Counted from the first letter of the stretch, positions 48,681-58,530 are shown. The stretch: 64,000 nucleotides of DNA from JAEUJM01 sp044221555 (GCA_044221555.1 JBGAOY010000021.1:10475-74474), one strand, 5' to 3'. Numbers and translations: made by a program. The notes: generated by a model from the sequence alone, not told the origin.

Positions 48681-50177
48681 ATGCGTCGTACACCCCGGTC
48701 CCCGTTGGTCCTGGCCCTCGCGGTCACGTTCGCCCTCGTCGTCGCGGCCTGCGGCGGCACGAGCGGCGGCGGTAGCGACAACGGCGGTGGCGGCGGCGGC
48801 GGCAGCGCCGCCGATCTCCCCGAGTGCCCGGTCGACGCCCTCGACGACGCCGACGGCACCGTCGAGGTGACCGTCTGGCACGCGTACGTGGCCAAGACCG
48901 AGCAGGCCCTCAAGGACCTGGCCGACCAGTACAACGCCTCGCAGGACAAGGTGCACGTCAACGTCGAGAGCCAGGGCGCGTCGTACCGCGAGCTGCAGCG
49001 CAAGTACCAGCAGGCCATCCCCAGCGGCGACCTGCCGGGCATCGCCATCCTCGAGGACATCCAGAACCAGTCGATGGCCGACAGCGGCACCGTCATCCCG
49101 CTCACCGCGTGTGACGAGGCCGACGACAGCTTCAACACCGACGACTTCCTGCCCATCGCCCTCGACTACTACGGCATCGACGACGTGGTGTGGCCTTCCT
49201 CGATGAACCTGTCGACCCCGATCCTGTACTTCAACCGCAAGCACTTCGAGCAGGCCGGACTCGACCCGGACAACCCGCCGACCACGCTCGAGGAGATGCG
49301 CGACGCGGCCCAGGCCATCGCCGATGCCAACATCCCCGGGGTCGAGAACCCGTGGGTGCAGGTGGCCACCTCGTCGTTCATCGAGTCGTGGATGACCGGC
49401 GACGACGTCGAGCTGGTGAACAACAACAACGGGCGCGACGAGCCGGCCACCGAGGCCACCTTGACCGACAACGAGCAGCTGCTCGACCTGTTCACCTTCC
49501 TGAAGGGCATGGCCGACGACGGCCTGATGCTGCCCATCCCCGACACCGACGGCCAGATCGACCAGTACACGGCCATGGCCACCCAGCGCTCGTCGATGGC
49601 CATCGAGACCACCACTGCGGCCACGTCCATCGAGTCGTTCCTGAAGGGCCAGCTCGACACCAGCCAGCTCAGCGACGACGGCCGCATCAACACCGAGGGC
49701 CTCGACCTGTCGGGCCTCGACATCGACGCCTCGCCCCTGCCGGGCGTGGAGGAGCCGGGCCGCCCGCAGGTGGGTGGCGGCGTCTACTACATCACCAACA
49801 CCACGCCGCCCGAGGTGCAGGCCGGCGCCTGGGACTTCCTCAAGTTCATCAACACGACCGACAGCCAGGTCTTCAACGACCTGCAGGGCTCGTACCTGCC
49901 GCTGCTCCAGTCCGCGGTGGACAGCCCCGAGCTCCAGGACACGTGGCAGAACACCCTGTCGGGCCAGTGGCTGGCGCTGGGCTTCAACCAGCTCGAGACC
50001 GGGGTCAACGCCGAGGCGCCCGGCATCACGCTCGGCCCTTACACCGAGTTCCGTGCGGCCATGACGGGGGCGCTCGAGGACATGTACTTCAACGGCGGCG
50101 ATCCCGCCGACGTGCTGGCCAACGCCCAGACCGAGGTCGACGACGCCATCACGCAGTACGACGAGGAGAACTTCTAG
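48681..50177 (+). CDS. Extracellular sugar-binding lipoprotein (copy 1)
   Basis: A 498-residue ABC solute-binding lipoprotein: signal MRRTPRSPLVLALAVTFALVVAACGG with the lipobox VAAC, then a Gly/Ser linker. The family-1 binding-protein core shows VTVWHAYVAKTEQALKDLADQYNAS and LYFNRKHFEQAGLDP. It is the last gene of the transporter operon and delivers the sugar to the permeases. A hairpin follows at 50199-50229. It is strongly similar throughout to the next gene (shared NNNNGRDEPATE, DDGLMLP, ALSTVS-free domain order), so the pair is a tandem duplication. ATG 48681 after AAGAAG. Confidence 0.9.
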   Translation: MRRTPRSPLVLALAVTFALVVAACGGTSGGGSDNGGGGGGGSAADLPECPVDALDDADGTVEVTVWHAYVAKTEQALKDLADQYNASQDKVHVNVESQGASYRELQRKYQQAIPSGDLPGIAILEDIQNQSMADSGTVIPLTACDEADDSFNTDDFLPIALDYYGIDDVVWPSSMNLSTPILYFNRKHFEQAGLDPDNPPTTLEEMRDAAQAIADANIPGVENPWVQVATSSFIESWMTGDDVELVNNNNGRDEPATEATLTDNEQLLDLFTFLKGMADDGLMLPIPDTDGQIDQYTAMATQRSSMAIETTTAATSIESFLKGQLDTSQLSDDGRINTEGLDLSGLDIDASPLPGVEEPGRPQVGGGVYYITNTTPPEVQAGAWDFLKFINTTDSQVFNDLQGSYLPLLQSAVDSPELQDTWQNTLSGQWLALGFNQLETGVNAEAPGITLGPYTEFRAAMTGALEDMYFNGGDPADVLANAQTEVDDAITQYDEENF

Positions 50178-50198
50178 CCCCGACGGGGCCGCCCGCCG

Positions 50199-50229
50199 GC
50201 CGGGCAGGGGACTTCTGGCCCTGCCCGGC
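50199..50229 (+). terminator. Hairpin between the two binding-protein genes
   Basis: Perfect 11-bp stem GCCGGGCAGGG/CCCTGCCCGGC (50199-50209 with 50219-50229), 9-nt loop, 21 bp after the stop of copy 1. It should end the transporter operon. Confidence 0.75.
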
Positions 50230-50244
50230 GGTGGACCGTTCGTT

Positions 50245-50250
50245 TAGCCT
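50245..50250 (+). promoter_or_regulatory. Leaderless-type -10 box, TAGCCT
   Basis: TAGCCT with a 6-nt spacer to the ATG at 50257, directly after the terminator hairpin. It gives the second binding-protein gene its own promoter. Confidence 0.6.
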
Positions 50251-50256
50251 GCGGCA

Positions 50257-51735
50257 ATGCGCCGTACACCGCTGCTCCTGGCCATCGCCGTCGCTCTGCT
50301 GATCGCCGCCTGCGGGGGCACGTCGGGAGGTGGTTCCGGGGACGACGAGGCGGGTGGCGCCGGCGACGGCTCGGCCGGGGCCCTGCCCGATTGCCCCGTC
50401 AGCGCGCTCGACGACGTGCCCGAGTCGGAGCTGCCCGTGAACGTGACCCTCTGGCACGCATCGGTGGCCAAAGGCGAGGAGACCCTGAACGCCATCGCCG
50501 ACGCCTACAACGCCTCGCAGGACAAGGTGCACATCGAGGTCGAGAGCCAGGCCACCTCGTTCGAGGAGTTGCAGCGCAAGTACAACCAGGCCATCCCCAG
50601 CAACGACCTGCCCGGGATCGCCTTGCTGGAGGACACCCAGACCCAGGCCATGGCCGACTCGGGCACGGTGCTGCCGGCGCAGTCGTGCATCGCCGCCGAC
50701 GACTACGACATGTCCGACTTCGTGCCCACGCTGGTCGACTACTACTCGGTCGACGGCAACCTCTACCCGGCGTCGATGACGCCGTCGAACGCGCTGATCT
50801 ACTTCAACGTCGACCACTTCGAGCAGGCCGGCCTCGACCCGGCGCACCCGCCGCAGACCCTCGACGAGATCCGCGAGGCGGCCCAGGCCATCAAGGACGC
50901 CGGCATCACCGACCACCCCTTCGTGTGGCACATGGCGCCCTGGCAGGTCGAGTTCTGGATGACGGGCGCGCACATCCCGTTCGTGAACAACAACAACGGC
51001 CGTGACGAGCCGGCCACCGAGTCGGTGCTCGACAGCCCCGAGGCCCTCGAGCTGTTCACGTGGCTCAAGGACATGAACGACGACGGCCTGATGCTGCCGG
51101 TCACCGACACGCCCGGCCAGATCGACCAGTACCTGGCGCTGGCCAACCAGCAGGCGTCGTTCGGCGTCGAGGCCTCGAGCGCGGCCACCTCGGTGGAGGC
51201 CTTCTTGAAGGGCCAGCTCGATGCCGGCGACCTCACCGACGGCCGGGTGAACGCCGACGTCGACCTGAGCGGGCTCAACATCGACGCCAACCAGTTCCCC
51301 GGCATCGACGGGCCCGGCCACATCCAGGTGGGCGGTGGCGTGTACTACATGATGAGCACCACCGCCCCCGAGGTGCAGGCCGCGGCATGGGACTACATGA
51401 AGTTCGTGAATTCCGTGGATGCCCAGGTGATGAGCAACCTGCAGGGCGGCAACGACCCCGTGCTGCTCAGCGTGGCCGACGTGCCCGAGGTGCAACAGAC
51501 GTGGGAGGACACCCTGTCGGGGCAGTGGCTGGCCATCTCGTTCGCCCAGCAGGAGAACGGCATCGACCCCGACTTCCCCGGCCCGCTGGTCGGCCCGTAC
51601 ACCGAGATGCGCACCGCCATCCGCCAAGCGGTCGAGGACATGATCCTGAACGACAAGGAGCCCGCCGACGTGCTGGCCACCGCTGAGCAGGAGATCACCG
51701 ACGCCATCCACGACTACGACGAGGAGAACTTCTAG
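50257..51735 (+). CDS. Extracellular sugar-binding lipoprotein (copy 2)
   Basis: A 492-residue paralogue of the preceding gene, with signal peptide MRRTPLLLAIAVALLIAACGG and the same binding-protein fold (VTLWHASVAKGEETLNAIADAYNAS, YFNVDHFEQAGLDPAHPP). Residues near the presumed ligand site differ, for example NLYPASMTPSNA versus DDVVWPSSMNLS, so the two may bind different sugars. A terminator and a separate leaderless-type promoter precede it, so its expression is probably independent of the transporter operon. Confidence 0.9.
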   Translation: MRRTPLLLAIAVALLIAACGGTSGGGSGDDEAGGAGDGSAGALPDCPVSALDDVPESELPVNVTLWHASVAKGEETLNAIADAYNASQDKVHIEVESQATSFEELQRKYNQAIPSNDLPGIALLEDTQTQAMADSGTVLPAQSCIAADDYDMSDFVPTLVDYYSVDGNLYPASMTPSNALIYFNVDHFEQAGLDPAHPPQTLDEIREAAQAIKDAGITDHPFVWHMAPWQVEFWMTGAHIPFVNNNNGRDEPATESVLDSPEALELFTWLKDMNDDGLMLPVTDTPGQIDQYLALANQQASFGVEASSAATSVEAFLKGQLDAGDLTDGRVNADVDLSGLNIDANQFPGIDGPGHIQVGGGVYYMMSTTAPEVQAAAWDYMKFVNSVDAQVMSNLQGGNDPVLLSVADVPEVQQTWEDTLSGQWLAISFAQQENGIDPDFPGPLVGPYTEMRTAIRQAVEDMILNDKEPADVLATAEQEITDAIHDYDEENF

Positions 51736-51796
51736 GTTCCGTCTCGTCTTCGGCTGGTAGCTGGTAGGGGGCCTGCGGCCCGAGCGCAGCCGACGG

Positions 51797-51825
51797 CGAG
51801 CCGGCACCTCCAGCCCGCCGGCTCG
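51797..51825. terminator. Hairpin between convergent genes
   Basis: Perfect 9-bp stem CGAGCCGGC/GCCGGCTCG (51797-51805 with 51817-51825), 11-nt loop. It ends one base before the stop of the minus-strand propeller gene and may serve both strands. Confidence 0.55.
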
Positions 51826-51826
51826 A

Positions 51827-53494
51827 TCACGCGCGGCGGGTGGTGAACTTCACGGTGTCGCGGTACTCGAGGGCGGGGTCGAAGACGTGGAGCCCGGCCG
51901 TGAGGCTGGCGCCGGCCGGCGCGTTGGTGGCCACCGTCACCTGCACCTTCACGGTGAACGTCGCCTGAGGGGCGAGGACGGGTGTGAGGTACGTGCCGGC
52001 GGTCACGCCGTTGGTGATCCCGCTGCCGTTGGCCGTGTACTTGATGCGGAACCTCGTGGTCGACGCTGTGCCGCGGAGCCGGAGCGCCGCGGCGAACGGG
52101 GCGTCGTTCTGGGCCGACACGTAGTAGGTCACCGTGCCGCCGCGGGCCGCCCCGGCGCCGACGGTCTGGCCGGCGCCGGTGGTGTTGTAGACCCCGTCGC
52201 CCTTGTAGGTGGCGGCGGTGGCCTTCCTGATGCGGGCGTCGGGACGGGGGGCGGGCTCGAGGACCTGGAGGAACGGCGCGCTGCCCAGGTCGCCGCCACC
52301 GGTCACGAGGAGGGCGCCGTCGGTCGTGAGGGCCATGTTCGGGCCCGTCCCGGGATCGATCTCGTGGTGCCAGCGCTGGTCGCCGGCGGGGGTGAGGCCA
52401 CAGAGCCCGAACGAGGCGCCGTAGTAGAGGCTGCCGTCGCCACCCACGATCGGGGAGCCCTCGGAGAACGCGTCGCCGAACGGCTCGTGGCAATCGGTGT
52501 CCCAGAGCGGGACACCGGCGGGGGTGAAGGCGTAGAGGCCGTCGGAGGCCACGTAGACGGTGCCGTCCGCGGCGATGGCCGGGGCGGTCATCACCGTCCA
52601 GCCGGTGGTCCGGCGCCAGGCCTCGGTGCCGTTCGGGTGCACGGCCACAAGGTCATGACCAGCGCCCACGTACACCGTGCCGTCCGGACCGACCGCGGGC
52701 GACGACTCGCCGCCGCTGAAGGGCTGGAGGCCCAGGTGCCACTGCTCGTGGCAGCCGGCGTCGTAGGCCACGAGCGTGTTGGTGGCGTCGAGCACGTAGA
52801 CCGTCCCGGCGGGCGCGATGGCCGGGGTGGTCTGGATCGACGAGGCCGTGGGGGACACGCCGCAGATCGGCGTGCCGTCGGCCTGGAAGTGGTAGAGCAC
52901 GGTGTTCATCGAGCCGAGCCACACGGTGCCGTCCGCGGCGATGACAGGCGAGGAGATCACGGTGCTCGTGAACGCGCCGCCGAGGTCGACGTCGAACACG
53001 AGGGCGCCGGTGGTGTCGATGGCCATCAGGTCGCTCTGGCCGAAGGTGTTGCCGCCCTCGGCGTCGGTCTGCAGGTAGATCGTGCCCTCCTCGCTGACCG
53101 CGGGCGCGGCGACCTCCGGTGCGCCGGGCAGCGGGTACGACCACTCCTCGCGGCAGTCGGCCGGATCGATGGCGTGCAGCGCCCAGTCGGCGGACGCGTC
53201 ATCGCCACTGCCCGACGCCACGTAGACCGTGCCGTCGGTGCCAGTCACGGGCACGCCCACCGACGAGCCCTCGAAGTCGAACTGGCACCGGCGCCGCACC
53301 TGGGCGGGACCGACCGGCTCGCCCCGGCCGGTGTGGCCGGCATCGTGCTGGTACTGCGGCCAGGAACTGGCGGCCGGCTGCGCGTCGGCACCGAGGGGTG
53401 CCGCCACGCCGACGAGGAGTGCGAGCAGCGCGAGCGTGGCGGCGAGGCTCCCGGTCGCCCGGAGCGGGTGTGTCGACCGTGGGTGGCGGGTCAT
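51827..53494 (-). CDS. Secreted PQQ-like beta-propeller protein with shared C-terminal domain
   Basis: A 555-residue exported protein. After a signal peptide (ATLALLALLVGVAAPLGADA), residues 45-415 form a PQQ/BamB-like propeller: repeated IAADGTVY(V/L) blades such as PAIAPAGTVYVLDA and PAVGPDGTVYVGAG. Residues about 418-555 are a distinct beta-sandwich-like domain (GDGVYNTTGAGQT, GGTVTYYVSAQNDA, TRFRIKYTANG, FTVKVQVTV) also found at the end of the neighbouring gene product. Outside-cell binding or structural role is likely; enzymatic activity is not supported. It follows the upstream gene after 22 bp, with AGGAAAGGA as ribosome-binding site. Confidence 0.8.
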   Translation of the reverse strand: MTRHPRSTHPLRATGSLAATLALLALLVGVAAPLGADAQPAASSWPQYQHDAGHTGRGEPVGPAQVRRRCQFDFEGSSVGVPVTGTDGTVYVASGSGDDASADWALHAIDPADCREEWSYPLPGAPEVAAPAVSEEGTIYLQTDAEGGNTFGQSDLMAIDTTGALVFDVDLGGAFTSTVISSPVIAADGTVWLGSMNTVLYHFQADGTPICGVSPTASSIQTTPAIAPAGTVYVLDATNTLVAYDAGCHEQWHLGLQPFSGGESSPAVGPDGTVYVGAGHDLVAVHPNGTEAWRRTTGWTVMTAPAIAADGTVYVASDGLYAFTPAGVPLWDTDCHEPFGDAFSEGSPIVGGDGSLYYGASFGLCGLTPAGDQRWHHEIDPGTGPNMALTTDGALLVTGGGDLGSAPFLQVLEPAPRPDARIRKATAATYKGDGVYNTTGAGQTVGAGAARGGTVTYYVSAQNDAPFAAALRLRGTASTTRFRIKYTANGSGITNGVTAGTYLTPVLAPQATFTVKVQVTVATNAPAGASLTAGLHVFDPALEYRDTVKFTTRRA

Positions 53495-53516
53495 GGTGGG
53501 ATCCTTTCCTGCGCGC

Positions 53517-56021
53517 TCATCGCCTGCTGGTGACGAACTTCACGGTGTCCTTGCGGCTGAGGTCGGCGTCGGACTTGGTGACCACGGTCCCGGTGAGGGC
53601 GGAGCCGACGGGAGCGGCGTTCAGGACGGTCACCTGCACCTTGACGGTGAGGGTGGCGCCAGGGGCGAGGACGGGCGTGAGGTAGGTGCCGTTGACCATG
53701 CTGTTCGTCACGCCGGTGCCGTTCACCGAGTACTTGATCCGGAAGCGGGTGGTGCCAGCCGGGCCCTTCAGGCGGAGCGCATCGGGGAACGAGGCGTCGT
53801 TCTGGACCGACACGTTGTAGGTCACGGTCCCGCCACGGATGGCCGAAGCCGTGCGCGTCTGGCCGGCACCGGTGGTGTTGTACACGTTGTTGCCGACCTG
53901 TTGGCCGGTCGCGCCGATACGGATGCGCCCGTCGGGCCGGGCGGGCGACAAGGGTGGGCCGAAGATCTGGATGCGGTTGTTCCCCGTGTCGGCCACGACG
54001 ACGCGGCCGGCGGCGTCGATGTCGACGCCGCCGGGGTCATCGAACTCACCCGACGCCGCCCCGTCGGCGCCCCAGCTGGTCAGGAAGCCGTTGCCGGAGG
54101 TGAACGCCTGGATCCGGCTGTTCCCCGAGTCCCCCACGTACAGCGTCCCGTCGTCGTCGAGGGCCACGCCCATCGGGGCCTGGAACTGGCCGTTGCCCGT
54201 CCCGATGGTGCCGAAGGCCGCTGCGAAGGTGCCGCCGGCGGTGAACTCCTGGATCCGGTGGTTGCCGGTGTCGGCCACGAACACGTGGCCGTCGCCCCCG
54301 ACCTCGACCCCGGTCGGGAAGCGGAACTGCCCCTCGCCTGAACCGACGCTGCCCCAGCGGGTCACGAACACGCCGTTGGCGGCGAACTCCTGGACCCCGT
54401 AGTCGTCCGTGACGTAGACGTGGCCGTCGCCGGCGACGGCCACGCCGATCGGGTACGTGAACTTGCCGTTCGCGCTGCCGAAGCCGCCCCACGCGCCGTC
54501 GAACTCCCCGTCGCTGTCGAAGCGCTGGATGCGGTGGTTCTCGGTGTCGGCCACGTAGACCGACCCGGTGGCGTCGCTGGTCGCGATGCCTCTCGGGTAC
54601 TCGAACTGGCCGGCGCCCGCACCCCGCCCACCCCAGGCGCCCAGCAGCGTGCCGCTGGGCGAGAACTTCTGCACGCGGTGGTTGTAGGTGTCGGCCACGT
54701 ACACGCCGCCGTCGGGGCCGACGGCCAGGTCGGTGGGGGAGCCGAGTTGGCCGGGGTTGATGCCGACCGTGCCCCAGGCCGTGACGAACGGTGGGGGCGC
54801 CTGCACTTCGCTCACCTGGTAGCTACGGGTGACCTGGGTGCTGTTGCCGGCGTGGTCGGTGGCGGTGACGGTGAAGGCGTAGGTGCCAGCGGTGGCGGTC
54901 GCGAGCGGGCTGCCGTTCGGGACGGTGCCGACGCAGGTGGCCAACCCCGAGCCCCCGGGCTCGTCCGCACAGGTGTAGTTGGCGTTGACGACCTGGTCGC
55001 GGGCGTAGTCCGCGCCGTCGGGCGGCGTCACCACGGTGACGGTCGGAGCGGTGACGTCCCCGCTGCCCTCCCCGAACTTCTGGATCCGGTCGTTGCCGGT
55101 GTCGACCACGTACACGTTGCTCCCGTGCACCGCCACCCCCATCGGTGTGTTGAATTGCCCGTTGCCGTTCCCGACCGTGCCCCACTTGGTCAGGAACGTC
55201 CCGGTGGCGGTGAACTCCTGGATCCGGGTGTTGTACGCGTCGGCGACGAAGACGTCGTCGCTGCTGTCGACCGCCACCCCGTACGGAGCGGAGAACTGCC
55301 CGTCGTCGGTTCCGGTCCCGCCCCAGTTCTGGACCCAGGTCCCGCTTGGGTCGAACTTGGCGATCCGATCGTTGTAGTAGTCGCCGACGTAGGTGTTGCC
55401 GGCGCTGTCGACCGCCACCGCCATGGCGCCGTCGATCTGCCCGTTGCCGCTGCCGTAGGTGCCCCACTGGGCCAGGTAGGTGCCGCTGGAGGTGAACTTC
55501 TGGACCCGGTCGTTCCAGCCGTCGGCCACGTAGACGTTGCCGCTGTCGTCGACGGCGATGCCCCGGGGATAGGAGAACATGCCGTTGGCCGACCCGTTGC
55601 CACCCCAGGAGGTGATGAACGTGCCGTCGGCGGTGAACTTCTGGACGCGGTGGTTGTACGAATCGACCACGTAGACGTGGCCACCGGGGTCGACGGCCAC
55701 GCCGGCCGGCCGGTCGAACTGGCCGTTTCCGGTTCCTGTTCCTCCCCACTGCAGCAGGTAGGCGCCGGTGGCGGTGAACTTCTGGACGCGGTCGTTGTCG
55801 CGGTCGGTGACGTACACGTTGCCGCCCGCGTCGACCGCTGCCCCCTGCGGCCAGTCGAACTGGCCGTTCCCGGTGCCGGTGGTGCCCCACGTCAGGATGA
55901 ACGCCGGAGGGTTCGTCGCCCCGGCGGGGACGGGCCCGGCGATCGTGGCGAGCGTCGCGGCCAGCAGCGTGACCACCGCGAGCCGCGCCAGCATGCTCCG
56001 CAGCTTCACGTTCGGTGTCAT
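53517..56021 (-). CDS. Secreted NHL-repeat double propeller with shared C-terminal domain
   Basis: An 834-residue exported protein. The signal peptide ends near AGPVPAGA. About six NHL repeats (NVYVTDRDNDRVQKF, GHVYVVDSYNHRVQKF and so on) form a first propeller. A roughly 95-residue Ig/HYR-like domain follows (TVTVVTPPDGADYARDQ, FTVTATDHAGNS), then five to six more NHL repeats, and finally the about 140-residue domain shared with the downstream gene (NNVYNTTGAGQT, TRFRIKYSVNG, LTVKVQVTV). NHL propellers bind proteins, RNA or glycans. It is the first gene of a two-gene unit. ATG 56021 with weak Shine-Dalgarno. Confidence 0.85.
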   Translation of the reverse strand: MTPNVKLRSMLARLAVVTLLAATLATIAGPVPAGATNPPAFILTWGTTGTGNGQFDWPQGAAVDAGGNVYVTDRDNDRVQKFTATGAYLLQWGGTGTGNGQFDRPAGVAVDPGGHVYVVDSYNHRVQKFTADGTFITSWGGNGSANGMFSYPRGIAVDDSGNVYVADGWNDRVQKFTSSGTYLAQWGTYGSGNGQIDGAMAVAVDSAGNTYVGDYYNDRIAKFDPSGTWVQNWGGTGTDDGQFSAPYGVAVDSSDDVFVADAYNTRIQEFTATGTFLTKWGTVGNGNGQFNTPMGVAVHGSNVYVVDTGNDRIQKFGEGSGDVTAPTVTVVTPPDGADYARDQVVNANYTCADEPGGSGLATCVGTVPNGSPLATATAGTYAFTVTATDHAGNSTQVTRSYQVSEVQAPPPFVTAWGTVGINPGQLGSPTDLAVGPDGGVYVADTYNHRVQKFSPSGTLLGAWGGRGAGAGQFEYPRGIATSDATGSVYVADTENHRIQRFDSDGEFDGAWGGFGSANGKFTYPIGVAVAGDGHVYVTDDYGVQEFAANGVFVTRWGSVGSGEGQFRFPTGVEVGGDGHVFVADTGNHRIQEFTAGGTFAAAFGTIGTGNGQFQAPMGVALDDDGTLYVGDSGNSRIQAFTSGNGFLTSWGADGAASGEFDDPGGVDIDAAGRVVVADTGNNRIQIFGPPLSPARPDGRIRIGATGQQVGNNVYNTTGAGQTRTASAIRGGTVTYNVSVQNDASFPDALRLKGPAGTTRFRIKYSVNGTGVTNSMVNGTYLTPVLAPGATLTVKVQVTVLNAAPVGSALTGTVVTKSDADLSRKDTVKFVTSRR

Positions 56022-56265
56022 GGCCTGATCGTCCGCCCGTGGAGCCGTCGACGGTAGAGGAGAACGTCATCCCGGAGGGTCTGGGCGGCGAGGAGCCTCC
56101 TCGCCGGCCCTCGAGGGGTGCCCGGACCCCGCTCAGAACATATTGAAACTCACTGAGATCATCTGGTAGACCTGTTCCTGCGTTCAGGAGTGCGGGGCTT
56201 CGGCCCGACCTCGCCGGCGGCATGACGCACCGCCGGCCTCGAGCCGTCACGTCCTGGAGGGGCCC

Positions 56266-58530
56266 ATGCCCGTCACCTTGTTCCGTCCGCCCCCGCGCCG
56301 CGCCGCGTGGGTGGCCCTTCTCGCCGCACTGGCCTGCTTCGTGCCGGTGTCACTGCTGGCCGGAGCCCGGCCGGCCGTCGCCGAGCCCGGCGCCGGCAGC
56401 GCCAACAACCCCTGGCCGACCGACTGCAACATGCGCGTCGGCGTGGTGGTCGACCGCTCGGATTCCATCAAGGGCGCCAGTGATGCCAACCCGGCGCTGG
56501 TGCGGGGGGCGGTCGCCAACCTGGCCACCCGCCTCAGTGGCACCGGTGCCAGCATGGCGGTCTGGTCGTTCGGCACCCTGGCCTCGGGCTTCACCGGGCC
56601 GCACCCGCTCGGTGGTGCCGACGTCGAGGCCGGTGACTACCCGAGCATCGGCTTCACGTCGCTGAGCACCCCGGCGGGCGCCTCGGCGGTGGCCGCCACC
56701 GCGCAGGCCATCCCGTTCGAACGCCCGCCGGCGTCGCCCGACGACCCCAACCGGGCCCGCGTGGGCGCCACCAACTGGGAGGCGGCGCTCGGCCGGTCGT
56801 CGCACGGCATCCCCGGCGCGGTGGCACCCAACGGCGATCGGCCCCGCGACGCCGACGTCCTCGTCTTCTTCACGGACGGCAACCCCACCATCGACAACGA
56901 GCAACTCGGTGGGGGCACCATCGGCACGCCCGACCGGCGGGTCGACGCCGCCCTCGCCGCCGCCGACCTGGTGAAGACCACGAGCGCCCCCACCCGGGTG
57001 ATCGCCGTGGGCGTGGGCGACGTGAACGCCCCGAACCTCGAGCGCATCACGGGCGGCTACCCGGCCGCGCAGGAGTTCGAGGACTACTGGATCACCGACT
57101 TCGGCGGCCTGGGCGACGCGCTGTTCGACGTGGCCGCACGGATCTGCGGCGGCAGCCTGGTGATCCGGAAGCTCGTGCCGGGGCCGGAGCCCGGGTCGTG
57201 GGTGCCGCGGCCTGGCTGGTCGTTCCACACGGAGTTCCCCGGTGGCGATCCCGCGTTCCTCGACCCGGGGACCAGCCTCACCACCGGCGCCGACGGCAGC
57301 GTCCGCACCCAGTGGCTGAACCCACGGGGCGACACCGAGGTCACCGTCACCGAGACCCTCGACGACGGCCAGCGGGTGGCAGGGGTGTCCTGTGAGACCC
57401 AGTCGGGCGGTGAGCGGGGGAGTGGCGACGCCGATCCGGGTGACCCCGCGCGAGGTGCCGAGCTGCAGCACGAGGACACCGACACACCCAGTTTCACCGT
57501 CACCGTTCCCCGGCACCACGAGACCGTGTGCGAGGTGCGCAACTACGAGAACGGGCCCGCCCTGGAGCTCGAGAAGGTCGCCGAGCCGTCCACCCTGGCC
57601 GCGCCCGGCGACGTCACCTTCACGCTGACGGTCACCAACCCCGACCCGGTCGAGCCCGTCCGCATCGAGGCCCTGCTCGACGACCACTTCGGCGACCTGT
57701 TCGACCGGGACAACCAACGGGTGCACGACAACACCTGCGACGACGCCGAGCCGGGGACGAGGGTGATGATGCCCGGCGCGTCGGGTACCTGTTCGTTCGT
57801 GGCTCGGGTCGAGCCCGCCGGCGACGGCGGCCCGCACGTCGACGTGGTCACCCTGCACGGCGTCGAGTTGCTGCCGACCGGGGTCGAGGGTGATGCCGTC
57901 GAGGTGAGCGACGACGCCACGGTCACCTTCACGGCCGTGCCGGGGCCCGATCTGTCGGTCACCACCGACGACGGCCGCGAGGTCGTGGCCCCGGGTGACG
58001 AGACCACCTACACCCTCACGGTGGCCAACCACGGTGACGTGGCGGCCACGGGGATCGTGTTGGCCGACACCCTGCCGCCGGGCACCGCGTTCGTGTCGGC
58101 ATCCGACGGTGGCGCGCTGGACGACGGCGCCGGCGATCCCGCCCGTGATGGGGCCGCCGCCGCCGTGTGGCCGTGGTTCGGCCTCGCCCCGGGCGAGGAG
58201 CACTCGGTCGACCTGACGGTGAAGGTGAGCGAGCGGGCCCAGACGGGCGACGAGGTGCTGAACCGGGTGGTGGTGCACGACGACGGCACCCACGGTGCCG
58301 ACCCGACGCCCGACGACAACGCTGCCACCGACCTCGACCGGGTGGAGGTGACGGCGCCCGAACACCCGCCCGTGACCTCCGAGCCCGACCCGCCGGGCCT
58401 TTCGGGCTCGCTGCCCCGCACCGGGGGCGAGGTGGCCGAATGGGTGCTGTGGGGTGGCGCGCTGGTGGCCGCCGGCGTGGCCCTCGTGGGGCTGGCCCGG
58501 CGCGCACCCCGGTGGCGCCTCCGCACCTGA
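56266..58530 (+). CDS. LPxTG-anchored VWA and DUF11-domain surface protein
   Basis: A 754-residue wall-anchored protein. A signal peptide precedes a von Willebrand A domain (about residues 55-285) with a MIDAS motif D63-R-S-D-S67 and FFTDG. Prealbumin-like and DUF11 repeats follow (NGPALELEKVAEPSTLAAPGDVTFTLTV, PDLSVTTDDGREVVAPGDETTYTLTV). The C-terminus is a sortase signal: LPRTG at 716-720, a hydrophobic helix, and the basic tail RRAPRWRLR. This resembles tip or adhesin proteins of sortase-assembled surface structures. No sortase is in the window. ATG 56266 with GGAGG 5 nt upstream. Confidence 0.87.
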   Translation: MPVTLFRPPPRRAAWVALLAALACFVPVSLLAGARPAVAEPGAGSANNPWPTDCNMRVGVVVDRSDSIKGASDANPALVRGAVANLATRLSGTGASMAVWSFGTLASGFTGPHPLGGADVEAGDYPSIGFTSLSTPAGASAVAATAQAIPFERPPASPDDPNRARVGATNWEAALGRSSHGIPGAVAPNGDRPRDADVLVFFTDGNPTIDNEQLGGGTIGTPDRRVDAALAAADLVKTTSAPTRVIAVGVGDVNAPNLERITGGYPAAQEFEDYWITDFGGLGDALFDVAARICGGSLVIRKLVPGPEPGSWVPRPGWSFHTEFPGGDPAFLDPGTSLTTGADGSVRTQWLNPRGDTEVTVTETLDDGQRVAGVSCETQSGGERGSGDADPGDPARGAELQHEDTDTPSFTVTVPRHHETVCEVRNYENGPALELEKVAEPSTLAAPGDVTFTLTVTNPDPVEPVRIEALLDDHFGDLFDRDNQRVHDNTCDDAEPGTRVMMPGASGTCSFVARVEPAGDGGPHVDVVTLHGVELLPTGVEGDAVEVSDDATVTFTAVPGPDLSVTTDDGREVVAPGDETTYTLTVANHGDVAATGIVLADTLPPGTAFVSASDGGALDDGAGDPARDGAAAAVWPWFGLAPGEEHSVDLTVKVSERAQTGDEVLNRVVVHDDGTHGADPTPDDNAATDLDRVEVTAPEHPPVTSEPDPPGLSGSLPRTGGEVAEWVLWGGALVAAGVALVGLARRAPRWRLRT

